A DNA stretch of 64,000 bases, from positions 124,001-188,000 of the forward strand of contig PQWQ01000013.1 of assembly GCA_002943765.1 (NCBI GenBank), read 5' to 3'. A model generated the notes under the pieces. That model was not told the origin of the DNA and searched no databases. It saw nothing but the letters and a program-made list of their open reading frames with translations. The translations under genes were made by a program, and so were the position numbers. Positions within the stretch are counted from its first letter, which is position 1. Each line of letters opens with the position of its first letter. Source of the stretch: Psoroptes ovis. Its lineage: Eukaryota; Arthropoda; Arachnida; Sarcoptiformes; Psoroptidae. Shown piece after piece: positions 24,801 to 36,700 of the stretch.

Positions 24801-27221
24801 ATTATTCCTATTATTCTCTGTTATTAGCTAATTTTAAATTTTTGGAAATGAACATGTGTTTACTTTGATAATTATAATGATTTGAATGAAAATTCTCATA
24901 AATTCATCCATTTTATTAAAAATAAAATTCAAATGAATTACACAAGGATATTGTCGTGTTACTATTTAGATTTAATTGAGGATAACGAACCGGAATTTGA
25001 CAAAAAAGCAAACAAGTGAATAATATTAATTATGATTGTCAATTTTATAATATGAATGAATATTTCTCACAGGTTAATCTATTTTCTATTTCGTGTCTGT
25101 TATTCTATTGTATGTACTTTTCAGATATTTTTCAGGTGTTTAAACAAAATGAACAGGTAACATTTATATTTTTGTCTATTCGGGTCAAACAAAAATGATT
25201 TGTATTCTTTTATTTCTCATCAAATCATTCAGTTGTTTCATACATAAAAGTCATTGTACGAAATAAAAATGAGGAAACATTGTTGCTGAACATAATAATT
25301 GATTGATTGATTCATATCAATCAAATTGATATTATTTACAGGAAAATAATAAATGTTTGATTATGATAACAGATGTTGTAATTATATTTATTTATTGATT
25401 CTTCTTTGGTTGATTGATGCTTTGTTCAGAAAAATACATCACAAGAATAATTATTTCCGTGAATTTTCGCAGAAAATTCTGATTATTTTCGGTTTTCAAA
25501 TCATTTTCTATTCTAGATAATAGAGATAATTTGAAAAAGATGATCTAAAAATAGAATATTATCTCAAAAAAAAAAAAAAAAATTGAAAATTAATTGAATC
25601 AGATCATGATTACTGGGTTTTGTATTTTCTAAAATGGCAAAACAGGTGAAAAACACTTGAGATTTTGTCAATCAAAAATCACTGATTTAATCCATAAATC
25701 TAGATCCAGTCAATTAATCATCGACAATAAATTACGCTTGCTACTGTTTCGAATCGAAAAAAATAATGAAAAAAATGAGATTTCAAGGATGCTAAATTTG
25801 ATTGATATTAATTATTGATTGCAGGTTGAAATTGATTTTAAATCAAATTTTGATCAATTTAATCAATAAAGATTTTAAAAAAGATTTCACTCTTAAATCA
25901 TTGAAAAAAAATCAGAGAAATTTGATCATTAAATGTGATAAAAGTCTCGACTTGAGAAGACATATTTGTTATCTGTCTTGATTTTTCTTTTTCTTTGTTC
26001 TGTAATCTACAATAGTAAACAATTTATCATTTTTTTGATTAAATCAATTCATTCAATATACAATAAAATTGAATCTAATCAAATCAATAGATTAGTTTAT
26101 TGAATCGATTGATTAATGCTTAAAAAATATTAGGTAAAATCAAAAAAATCAAAATCGATTGTTAATTTATTTTAGATTATTCATTTATTTTTTGATTTAT
26201 TTCTTGATTTTCTTTCCGAAAATCAATTGCACACTTAATTCTATGTCTATCTAAGAGTGATTAAAGTTAATAACAAATAATAATCGATTGATTATCGATT
26301 ATTGTCAATATTGTCATTCTATTTTATTCATCCATTTATTTATCTCTTTTGATTGTAAAATCATTATATTTATTTGTTTGTATATTTACTGGGAAAAAGG
26401 CTTCAGTAAAAATGAAAGAATTGTCTGAAAATAAATGAAACAAAAGTGGCTGTTGGCGCCAATCAAATTCAAATTGATATTATTTTCTGATTTTTATTTG
26501 AAAACAAAAATCAATCAGTTACTGTTGAATTTGTTTAGTGAAAATGATTAGTAAAAATAAATAAATGAAATCAGTTTCTTACATGTTAAATCTTTCGATT
26601 ATGATTGTTCATTTGACAAAAATTGATAAAATGGAAAAATAACAATAAAATCTCGACAAATCATTTCATATTTCATCGTTATCGTCACCAAACACACACA
26701 TTGTTGTAAATACTTTGAACTTTCACCCATCTCTAACACACTTAATACGATACAGTAGTCAAATGTTTCATTTGTCAAATGTTTGTTTCTTTTTGTATTA
26801 TTTTGTGTATGCCTCTCATATGTAAATATTTCTTGAAATATTATGACCTCTTGATTTCATATTTGTTTATTTATTCAATTTTTTCTCGATAAAAGGTATG
26901 ATGTATTCATTCAAGCAAAACACATAATCATAAATGTGCAAACATCACACTCGTACTCGCACACGCACACACACACACACCTGGTGTTTGATTATTATTT
27001 CGATTATAATTTTGAATTGAATTTGATTCAAAATTTTTTCGCGGTTAAATTCAAGATTAAAGATAAGAAAACGTATATTTACCATCAGAAACCGACAATG
27101 ATTGTTGCTGCTGCTGCTGTTGCTGTTGTTGCGATTGATTAATTTGTTCTTGATGCTGCTGTTGAAGTGTATGCTTAGATGTCGATGATGAAGCTGTTGA
27201 TATACGATGATTGACCACCAT
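21349..27221 (-). CDS. sens: Senseless/Gfi1-type C2H2 zinc-finger transcription factor, three exons, complete
   Basis: This family comprises nuclear DNA-binding regulators; Drosophila Senseless drives sensory-organ precursor fate, and vertebrate Gfi1 acts in blood and neurons. Exons 27083-27221, 21907-23997 and 21349-21806 splice in phase to 895 residues. Four C2H2 fingers begin at residues 710, 738, 766 and 794. They carry diagnostic strings such as KQFKRSSTLSTH, KRFHQKSDMKKH, KAFSQSSNLITH and RAFQRKVDLRRH. The rest is low-complexity Ser/Asn/Gln, with Gln10 at 31-40 and a His run near 673-681. An acidic patch precedes PMNLS at 463-467, which resembles a CtBP-binding motif. The N-terminus is not the vertebrate SNAG type. 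ATG 27221 has A at -3 and G at +4, and an in-frame TAA lies just upstream. The fingers identify the family; the specific role here is inferred. Confidence 0.95.
21907..23997 (-). CDS. sens: senseless coding exon 2 (low-complexity region, finger 1, half of finger 2)
   Basis: The acceptor CTTTTAG lies just above 23997, and the GTAAGT donor starts at 21906. The frame is open from residue 47 to the first base of Gly744. Finger 1 (C712, C715, H728, H732) and the two cysteines of finger 2 (C740, C743) lie at the end. Much of the exon is Ser/Asn-rich and built from TCA/AAT-type codon runs. Confidence 0.93.
25676..25688. promoter_or_regulatory. AAATCA-C-TGATTT dyad (Gfi/Sens core half-sites)
   Basis: Two inverted AAATCA cores are separated by one base. 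AATC is the core of the published Gfi1/Senseless site. Placement inside the senseless intron suggests possible autoregulation; this is inference. Confidence 0.25.
26453..26462. promoter_or_regulatory. TTGGCGCCAA palindrome (E2F-type site)
   Basis: This perfect 10-bp palindrome has a GGCGCC core, rare in this AT-rich context. It matches the E2F-type consensus. It lies in senseless intron 1, about 0.6-0.8 kb downstream of the start codon. Confidence 0.25.
27083..27221 (-). CDS. sens: senseless coding exon 1
   Basis: This exon is 46 codons plus one base: MVVNHRISTASSS, then a Ser/Thr and Gln-rich stretch with ten consecutive Gln. It ends at the donor GTAAAT (27082). The leftover G pairs with CA of exon 2 to make Ala47. 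It is found by the exact phase match and a good upstream start context rather than by homology. Confidence 0.75.
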
Positions 27222-29880
27222 GATTGTTTAATAAATTTTTGATTTTTAAATGTTTAGATTTGAATGTTTGATTGATTTTGATTTTTTTTTATTTCAATCA
27301 ATTTTCATTTTGTGATTTGATGATTTAAAATCGATGAAATCAAATAGGAAAAATCAGTTCAATTTATTGAAATTGGAATTTGATTGAAATTAATTGAAAT
27401 TTGTTGGATTCAATTAAAACTCATGAAAATTCTTGAATGATGCACGATGTCTTTAAGATAATTTTAGCTAAAAATATTTTTCAATGAACATAAAATGGAA
27501 AAACAAAATAATTTCAAACAAACAAAAAGAATAAAAATCAGTCATTTTGCAATTATCAATTCATAGAGCTACGAATTCATTGATTTCATTTGAAGGAATG
27601 AAAAATCTAGAATCATAATTCTGCTCTTTTCTCTCTCAAACAATCACAAATATGAAAAAAATATTTAGGCCAAGAAGAATCAGTAGAAGAATAATCGAAA
27701 AGTATTTTGAATCAATCCAGAAAAATTTTCAACCAGAATAAAATAAAATACACGAAAAAAAAACACCAATAGGATCATACAACACTGATCATTCACAGAC
27801 TAATAGAAAATGGAATTGAATACAGCCTTTCGGATTCACCTTTTATAATATTTTTTATTATTTTTTTTTTTGCAAAGATTTTTTTTCATTTTGTACATTT
27901 ACAAATTTTTTACATAAATAATTGTAATATATTTTTTATATAATTAATAATTTCACAAAAAAGCAGAATAAATAAAGCTTCTTCCAAAATTTCAATTGAA
28001 ATATGATCAAACACAACGATATATAATAACAATGTTTGGTGTTATAATGCCACCAACAACATATAAAAATAAATGGAACAAAATACGAAAGGTTGGATGA
28101 TGATGACGATCACGATGATGATGATGTTTACGCATCATATTTATTCTTGTAAATATGGTAAATTTTTTTGTTGGTAAATTGAATCACCACCATCATTCTC
28201 AATGATGATCATAATACTAATACCATTGTTATTATTACTGTTATTATTGCTATTTTTCCATTGATCACTTTGCTTGCAATTGCATATGTTGCAGACCAAA
28301 AATTACCAAAAAAAAAATACAAACCAAAGGTGTGGTTATTTCCAAAAAAAAAGAATTCAAATGTAAAATAAAACTATTGTTGATAGTTGTATGAGGATAT
28401 ATGTTTGTGTTGGATATAAGGATATATTAAAAACAATATTTACTATTCAATATTGAATAAAATAAAGATCCGCCCATGTTTGTTTTGCATTTGTGAAAAA
28501 TACAATTCAATTTTGAAAAATTCTCGGTATTTTATATTCAATATAATATGTGGAATAATGATTTGATTCCAGCAAATTCAGTTTGCAAAATGTTTCCAAA
28601 ACAATTGAAGAAGAATTAAACAATTCGACTTGAACCATCTTGCTATATATTCATGTGTGCAAGTGTTTTTAAATTGATAAATGATTTTTTGAATTCTTAT
28701 TCGATGCTATATTGTGCAATGAAGAAAAATTGATTTGATTGTACCATGATCAATGATGTACAATCACCAACACACTGATACATATTGAGAAGCGCGTTTC
28801 ATCGTAGTCAATCGCAACAAAATTCCAAATGACAGAATCCTCTAGTTGCGTAATCATGGTTGAAATCAAATTTTTCGTTATTGCAAAGATTAAATAAAAT
28901 TTGATTTTGATTGAATCCAAGAGAAACCAAGAGATTCTAGACAATTTGATTGGAATTGAATTGAAAATTCTTATTAAAATTTGATGATTTCATTTCATTT
29001 CTTATGAATTGATCATTCCGAAAATGATTTTTACCTCAAAATTTTTCAAAATAATCAAAGTTTGAAAACAAAAAAAAAAAAAAAAAAAATTATCATAAAG
29101 TTATCAAAATCACAAAATCGCAAGGTGCGCGCGATATAACAGGACAGATGTTTTTTTATTTTGCTTCCAAAATTTCAATTTAATTCACCTTTCTGTAAAG
29201 GATTATTGTCCTCTTTGTACAAACATCCACTAAATGAAAAAAAAAAATATGAAACGGTCGAATGAACATTGAACAGATAATCAAAAAAAAATGAATGATA
29301 ATGATTATCATTTGAAACATTCATTATCCATTTTTTAATATTTATTGTAATACAAACGGTATTATTGTCCTTTCTAATCATATCTGTACGTATTTTGTGG
29401 TTCAATGACAATGTGATTTCATATTTTTATTTCATTTCATTTTATTGTCGTCTTTGTTCAACATCACTAACCATAATTGCCATTTTGTTTGATGATTTTT
29501 ATTTTTTTAATGATAATAATAATAATAATAATGTTTTTCACCAGATTTTTTCTCCGGTACCTGGTAGTAAATTTCTCCAATTTCAAAATGAAAAAAATTG
29601 TAATTTTGAAATTATATTTTGATTATGCCACGTGGCTTCACCTGAAGTGTTGAATATTTATAAATAAATAATATTTTGAATTTAACATATTAAAAGATGC
29701 AATTTGAAAATGATTACAAATAATTTTTGTTTTGAAAGAAAAAAAAACACCATATGGTTGATATGGTCGAATGGTGCACACGTACTACACACAAGAAAAT
29801 GAAATGAAATGAATAATAGGTCAACACCGTTATTTGAATGATGACACCGTGTGTGTTTATATGTGCGTGTTTAGGCCACG

Positions 29881-29920
29881 AGCCACGTAAAGCCATATAA
29901 AGCTATGTGAAGCCACGCGA
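29881..29920. repeat. four tandem decamers, consensus AGCCAYRTRA
   Basis: The units are AGCCACGTAA, AGCCATATAA, AGCTATGTGA and AGCCACGCGA, exactly 10 nt apart. A further GGCCACG precedes the first unit. The last two units contain GTGAAGCCACG (29907-29917), whose reverse complement occurs at 29631-29641. Confidence 0.8.
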
Positions 29921-30398
29921 ATATCGTTATAATGATATTTTTAATTTTTCAATTGAAAAAAATCAAAATCAAATCCTTTAAAGATTTATTTTTTAGATAT
30001 TTATATGTGCTTATTCGACCATCGATATTTATGGGACAAGAATGATTGAAATGATAATGAAATTTTAAGAAAATTCAAATCTCAACTTTGACCGTTAAGA
30101 TACAGCTAAGATGATGATGATGGTCACAAATTTTCGCTAACCAGCTGGTGTTAGCAACTGATCACAATGCATTATTATTGCCCATCATATACGATACGGC
30201 TTATGACTTTATGCCTAAAGGTCTCCAGAGAAATCATAAATATATAAAATGAATGAATGAAAATGTATAGAAATGACCTTACATACAATTTAAAAACACT
30301 ACTGTTGTTTATTGATTTCAAATTTATTATTAAAAACCGAGAGTTTTACAAATGAAAACACACGAAAAAATTCAATCAATTCGCAAGGTTTGTGTTTT

Positions 30399-30420
30399 TG
30401 TGTGTGTGTGTGTGTGTGTG
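30399..30420. repeat. (TG)11 microsatellite
   Basis: Perfect dinucleotide run. Confidence 0.9.
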
Positions 30421-30487
30421 ACCTTATTTAAGAATTATTTTTGAAGAAAAAATTAAAAAAATTTGAATGACATTTGAATATTTGAAG

Positions 30488-30503
30488 TGAAACGGCCGTT
30501 TCA
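30488..30503. repeat. 16-bp perfect palindrome TGAAACGGCCGTTTCA
   Basis: Perfect self-complementary sequence with a GC-only centre (CGGCCG), exceptional in the surrounding AT-rich DNA. It may be a site for a dimeric DNA-binding protein; the protein is unknown. Confidence 0.85.
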
Positions 30504-33500
30504 ATCACTCGAAGGTTTCAATTACATTCAAATAAACATCGAAAAGAAAGCCCAGAAAAAAAGAACAAATCATTAATCAAAAATTAAATTAATCAAGAAT
30601 AATCTTGTTTAATCAATGAAATCATTGATCAAATTTGTATTAATTCATCTTTTTCGCTTAAACATTTTGATGTCAATATTTACTAATACCAATTGATGGA
30701 AATAACATTATGTATTAAGAATTTCAATTCGATGAACAATCGATGAAATAATCCTGATGTTGAACATGTCTCATTATCACTATGTAACATCGAAAAGATT
30801 GTGAAGATTTCATATTCATTTTTATTATTGATCCATGATTGATTATGTGTAATGCATAAAAAAAACATAACCAAATACAAATATTTGCTATTTTACAAAT
30901 CTCTTGGTTCAACCAAACAGAAATTTTTGTTATGATGAATCTGCGATCTGCAATCATTTGCGAGGAATAAATAGATTCAGAATCAAATTCATAGATTGAT
31001 ACCGTTGAGATTGAATATTATTATTATTATTTCATTTTCTGGTGTGAATCACCACGAATGTTGTCAGAATGTTTTCTTCATCAGAAATTCATATCATTAT
31101 TTTAATAATAATGATCACACAATTATTTTTGCTCATAGAATCGTAAGAAAAAGTTACAAATGAATGATACAAATGATTGTTGTTTTTGTTTGTATCAACG
31201 AATAATAATGATAATAATAAGCATATTTTGTATCGCTTGCGGGCTATTAAACAATATCATTATCATCATCATTATTATTACTGTTATTATTATTCGTGTA
31301 TTAATTTTTCAACAATTTTATTCCCCACATAATTCGAGTGAGAATCAAATTCTAATCGAAACTCGCTCTTGAATGTAGTTTCTTGAATCAATATCAATGT
31401 AATTCTTTTCAATGTCTACGGTTTATTTCTGTATGAGAAAGAGCCATGTTTTTCCCTTCTATTCATACTGAATATCTACATAAGCTCGATCTAAATCTAA
31501 AACTAAATCATCGTCATCATCAATAACATTATGTTAATAATAATAATGAGAATACAATTGAAAAGTGTGACAAATTTCCAAAAAGAATCAAAAATTGAAT
31601 GAAAATGTGAAAATGAAAAAAAACAATCAAAATCAAAACAAGTGCAAATTGTCCCAAGATTGTTTCACAATTGTTTTGTTCAATTTTTTTTCTTATTTGT
31701 CTGTGGTATTGGTGCCTGTGTGTGTATTTGCTATTATTGAAATATATGATTTCCAAAATCATTCACTCATTCATTGATTCATTTCATTCAACTCCAAAAA
31801 TTTCGCTTCAAAACTTGATTATGATGGGAAATCTTTCATGGTAAAATGGCTGCCATATGTTTATGATGATGATGATTTTCATTATTATGTTTTGATTATC
31901 AAAGTGATCAGAATATATTTTTTTTTTGATTATTCTCAGTGAATCAAAACACTGAAAATAACTCAAATCAAATTAATTTGTTTTCTATTCAAAGTAATTT
32001 CAATTATTTTCTCTAAAGAATTTCAAAAATACAAAGCAAAAATCGATCAAAATTATTTTGGAATCAAAATTATTCGGAATCAAAGAAAAAAAAAATCGAA
32101 TCGATTCAATCAAAATTATTATCGTCATTATCAGTGAACGATTGATTGGTTTTTTCCTCCTTAACCATAGTTTTATTGGAATTTTAAAATTTTCATTTCC
32201 CATTTTTTTTATTATTAAACTTTAATAAATCAAAAGTCATTTTCCACGAATAAATGAAAAATTATCAATCATTAGTGAATGGAATTTTTCATATTTTTTA
32301 TTTATCGAAAAAGTTGAATTTTCATATTTTCGCTGAATGTGAATTCCAATAGGAATACGATTCATTTAATTCATTATTCAAATAATTTTTAAAGAATTTC
32401 AAAGAATTTTGAATACAAAAAATGAAAAATTGTCAAAATAATTTGTTATGAATTGATTTTTTTCAAAATTTTCATTTTTCAATTTTGATGAATTTTTTTC
32501 CCCGATTTCGACATTCGTACCGATTTTCCATTGAAAATTCTCTCATATTCGCTCATATTCTGTCAGAAATTAAATCATAATTAGAATTTGATTACTAAAT
32601 CAATTTTTTTTGGCATTCGTTTGTTATTTTCAATTTTTCATTGGTTCAATTTATAATTGGTCTTTGATATTCATTTTTTTATCTTTTCAATCGTTGCCAA
32701 GTTGCATTATTGAAAATTATTGCATTTCTTTAATGATAATGATTGCTGTTGTCGTTTTCATTTGTGTGATTCTAGCAATTATTCATTCATTATAATTCTG
32801 AAAAAGAGAGAGAAAGAGTTGTGTGATTTTGGAGAAAAATCAATGTTTTTTTTTTATTTCAAATCATTTCATTTCTCTGCTTTTTTTTTCATTGGTCTTG
32901 TTTCAAACATTCATTTTTTTAATGATAATTGGAAACGAAAGGAAAATTTTCAAGCGAGAAAAAAATATTTGACAATTCGTGCCGATCATAATAATAATAA
33001 TAATCATATTGTTGAAATGGTTCATGATTTTCATTGATCATGATTGTTATGATCGTTTTGAATCGTGTTGTTCAATCGTATTTTTAGCGAATTCAAAATT
33101 CAGGTAATTATGCACTGAAATTAAGATTTCATTTTCGTTTCCAATGAATATTCTTTGCGTGATCATTCCATTTCCATCGAAAAAAAGTATTTTCACGATG
33201 ATTTTGGAGCTAAAAACCCCAGAGAAACATGAGAATATACCAGAATATCAATCAATTTTCGGAATCCTTTCATCCATTTTTTTAACGATTTGACAATTGA
33301 CAAAAATTGCCATTGACAAACAATGACAACAACAAATCAAAAGTGTCAATCGAGAAAAAATTTTTCAGATAAAATGGATTTTAAATAGCGAACAATTAAA
33401 ATATAACATGAAAATCAATTAATTTGAATTGCATTGAATTTGAAATATATTTAAATAGTGGAAAATTAATCTATGGATGAATGGAAAAAAACGTTTAAAT

Positions 33501-33703
33501 TTGAAAATAATCAAGTGAATAAATTCAAATCAAATGACTAATTCCATTTCAAATAGTACACTCACAATAATCCGATAAATTGTTTTCATTTTATTTTCTC
33601 ACCTGTAATAAATCATAAATTTCGGGGCAAAAAAAAATTGGCTGCTTTTGTGACAAAACGGTAGCCATTCAAAACCAAAAACAGGTAGATATTGGTGAAC
33701 AGG

Positions 33704-33787
33704 TATTGGGTTGTACGAAAAGTCGGTGCCGATTTTCTATCAGAAAATACATTGATTTGACAGCAACAAACTTTTCGGACAACCGTA
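33704..33787. mobile_element. mariner-like miniature element, copy 2 (best preserved)
   Basis: The left end is TTGGGTTGTACGAAAAGTCG after a TA; the right end, on the opposite strand, is CGGTTGTCCGAAAAGTTTG before a TA. The ends are nearly perfect inverted repeats with TA flanks, and the whole unit is about 84 bp. It lacks a transposase and must be mobilised in trans if it is or was mobile. A long open frame that starts inside it (33706-34038) is chance. Confidence 0.75.
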
Positions 33788-36700
33788 CATATTCATTGAT
33801 TTTACAAGAAAAATATGCTAAGAATAAATATTTAAAAACAATAAATGATTTTGATTATGGTAAGATTATGGTGTTGTACAATAATTTATTATTATTTACC
33901 TTCTATTTGTTTTGTTTTTCATTGAATTTATGGATTATAATGATCAATAAAATGAATTTATTTATAAATATAGAAATTATTTATGGAAATTTTTTAATGT
34001 CACCGGATTTATATGTGTTGTATTTGACTAATGATTGATTTTTGGCGACAAAATGGCGACGGTATTAATCAAAAAACAAAAAAAAAATCCTCCGAATATG
34101 GATTTATTTTAGATGTTTTACATATTTTCTTCAATATTTTTAAATGTCAAATGCCGACACAAATTGGCGGCCAAATCATCATCAAAAAAAAAAAAAATTC
34201 ATTTTATTACAAAGTAATTTGAAAATGAATTGCTAATTTATGCTTGATATGTTTAAGATGTTTGATGCTTATTTAATTATAGAAAATCTATTATTCAAAG
34301 CCGAAAAACAAAACATTTATTGATACCTGATGATTTATTTTATTACAATTACGATCGATAATTTATGATGTATTTAGGATTTAAGTTGATTGATGTCAAC
34401 AATATGCATGAATGTCAAATACTGCTGATGACAAGTAAAACATCAAAGAAACCATTGAAAAAAATAAAAGATTATAAACATTGACAAACAATAAATGAAT
34501 GAATTACGAGAAAAAAATAAATCATCAATCTCTGACAGCCATCTGGACAAATTTAAAAACTTGGTCCGCATCGTTTTATATTTTTAAAAACTAAATTGAA
34601 ACAACTTCATCCAAATATCCGTTTAATTTACCGAAAAAAATATACCGAAATTTATATCAAATTACCAATCAATTTGAAAATTGATCTTTGATCAATTTTT
34701 CAAATTTAAAACTTAACAATGGATACATACCGAAAATTACAAAATATTCATTTAAATAATAATAGTACAAATGATGTGGATAGTAATGTATGATATGAAC
34801 CTTTATATCTCTCATCATTTATATACAAATTTTAAATTTCAAATTGTGAAACCGGATCAAAAATCGTTGTTGTTGTTGTACTAATATTGGAAATGTATTC
34901 ATTTCCCCATTTTGTTTTTTTTCCTTCAAAACAAATGAATTCTGAAAAATGAAATTGGAAAAATTTTACGAAGAATTTCGAAGAAAAAAAAAATTCAATT
35001 TTGAAAATTCAAAATTTCCATAACCACATAGACAATTCGAAATAAATTTGATCCATTTGAATGAAAAAAAAACCACAACCGAAAGCAACAACCAAACAAC
35101 AACAAGAGCCTAAGTGCATGTTTTTTTTCCAGAAAATAATCGGATTTATTTCATTCATTTATTACGGTACCAAAATACCATATAATACAAACATTTGAGA
35201 TGTTTTTTGTTTAATATTTGAAACTAATAACAAACTTGGAAACACAAAAAACAAAACAAAAAAATCAAATTGCATCTATCATTGAATGTAATAATAATGA
35301 TTGAAAATAATAATAATAATGATCATCATTAAATGTAAAATATAAAATATATTCAAAAGGTTTTTCTCCATCTCTCTCCCTCTCTGCATTTGTATCATGG
35401 ATTTCATGAATCAAATACATCAAATCAAATGTATTTGGTATTTGGTTTTTTTCCAGCATTAGGTTTTATGGTAAAATACCAAATAATGATACAATTTCTC
35501 CTCTTTTTTCGAGGCCAAATATCATCAAAAATCTGCTTACAGATTGTTTTGTGGGGCTCTGTGAATGGTCATTTTGGTGGTTTTTTGGCTACAATACAAG
35601 ATTTATTTGTGTTTTTTTTTTGTAATTCAAATCCGAATTACGGAATAAATAAATCCGCAATATGATGGTGTTTTTGTTGTGTCTCGTGGCAACAAGCAAC
35701 GACAACAACAACAGCAGCAGCAGTTCCAATGGCTAGAAAATATAAATGATATTCTGGTGTCATGTGGTTTTTATTCTGACCCCGAATCCTCTATTAATTT
35801 AGTAAAAAATAATTCATTTTGATCACAACAATTCTTGGGACAAGTTAAACAGAATAAAATAGAATTCAATATTCAATCTTTTCAATTCATTTTCTTTTGC
35901 TGATAAATTGTCATTTTCTTTTTTCTATTTCAATCAATGGTCATTTAATGTTGTCATTCAGTCATTTGCAACATTCATTTGGCCAAAATAAAAATCAGTA
36001 CTCGGTAAAATAATAATCGTGATTGTTATTATTATTATAAACATTATTACAATAAACAATCTGTTTAATTGAGTTCACAGTTTTTGTAGCAAAAACTATT
36101 AATGATGATTTAAATTGTTATTATTTTGGGAAAATGTATTTGGTAAACCAAAATAATAACAACTACCCAGTCACGCCTCCTTATTTTCCATTTGAAAATG
36201 TGTTGATGATGACGATGATGATCATGATGATGGTGATTGAAAGTAAAAAAAAAATCACTTCCAAAATGACGCCCGAAAATCATTTTCATTTTTCCTGATT
36301 GAAATTGGAAACCACCATTGAAACATAATTGTCCAAATGAAGTCTTCAAATGAATATATCAAACATGGCACAAAAACCAGCTAGAAAAAAACAATTATGA
36401 CATTTTAAACAATTTACTACACTTGAAATTCATACATGTTTTTTTTCGCAAACAATTTTACACCATTTAAAATGTGGTAGGCGTAACAAGTCACGTAAAC
36501 AAGATCACATTACAAATTTTTTCCTTTTTTTCCTATTCATATCTGGCTCAATTGCGAAGAAAATGTGAAATGTGAAAATTTCCATCATTTTCAACATATT
36601 ATAAAATTATTATTATTATTAATATGTACAAGTGTTGATGAATCGTATCAAATTGAAAAATATTAATAATGAATGATTGGAATGATTTGTAACGAGGTTT

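Larger units (their letters stand above)
23998..27082 (-). other. senseless intron 1 (3085 nt)
   Basis: This is the only long intron of the two genes. It is bounded by GTAAAT and TTTTAG and holds no extra exon that I can support. It contains a TTGGCGCCAA palindrome (26453) and a 13-bp dyad of AAATCA cores (25676), plus CA and CAT microsatellites near 26954 and 24478. Conserved enhancer content is plausible but unproven. Confidence 0.7.
27222..33703. other. gene-poor upstream flank of senseless, proximal part
   Basis: The first part must include the senseless 5' UTR and promoter; no TATA box or initiator could be assigned. No further gene is supported. Features seen are a decamer array (29881-29920) with an inverted counterpart at 29627-29641, a CAGCTG dyad (30136-30155), (TG)11 (30399) and a 16-bp GC-rich palindrome (30488). 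Confidence 0.6.

Noticed and set aside
33706..34038. 110-codon + strand frame
   Set aside because: It begins inside a miniature mariner-like element and continues into AT-rich DNA with Phe/Leu/Ile/Asn bias; no family features.
34164..34174. TTGGC-G-GCCAA as a nuclear factor I site
   Set aside because: NFI half-sites need a spacer of about five bases; here there is one.
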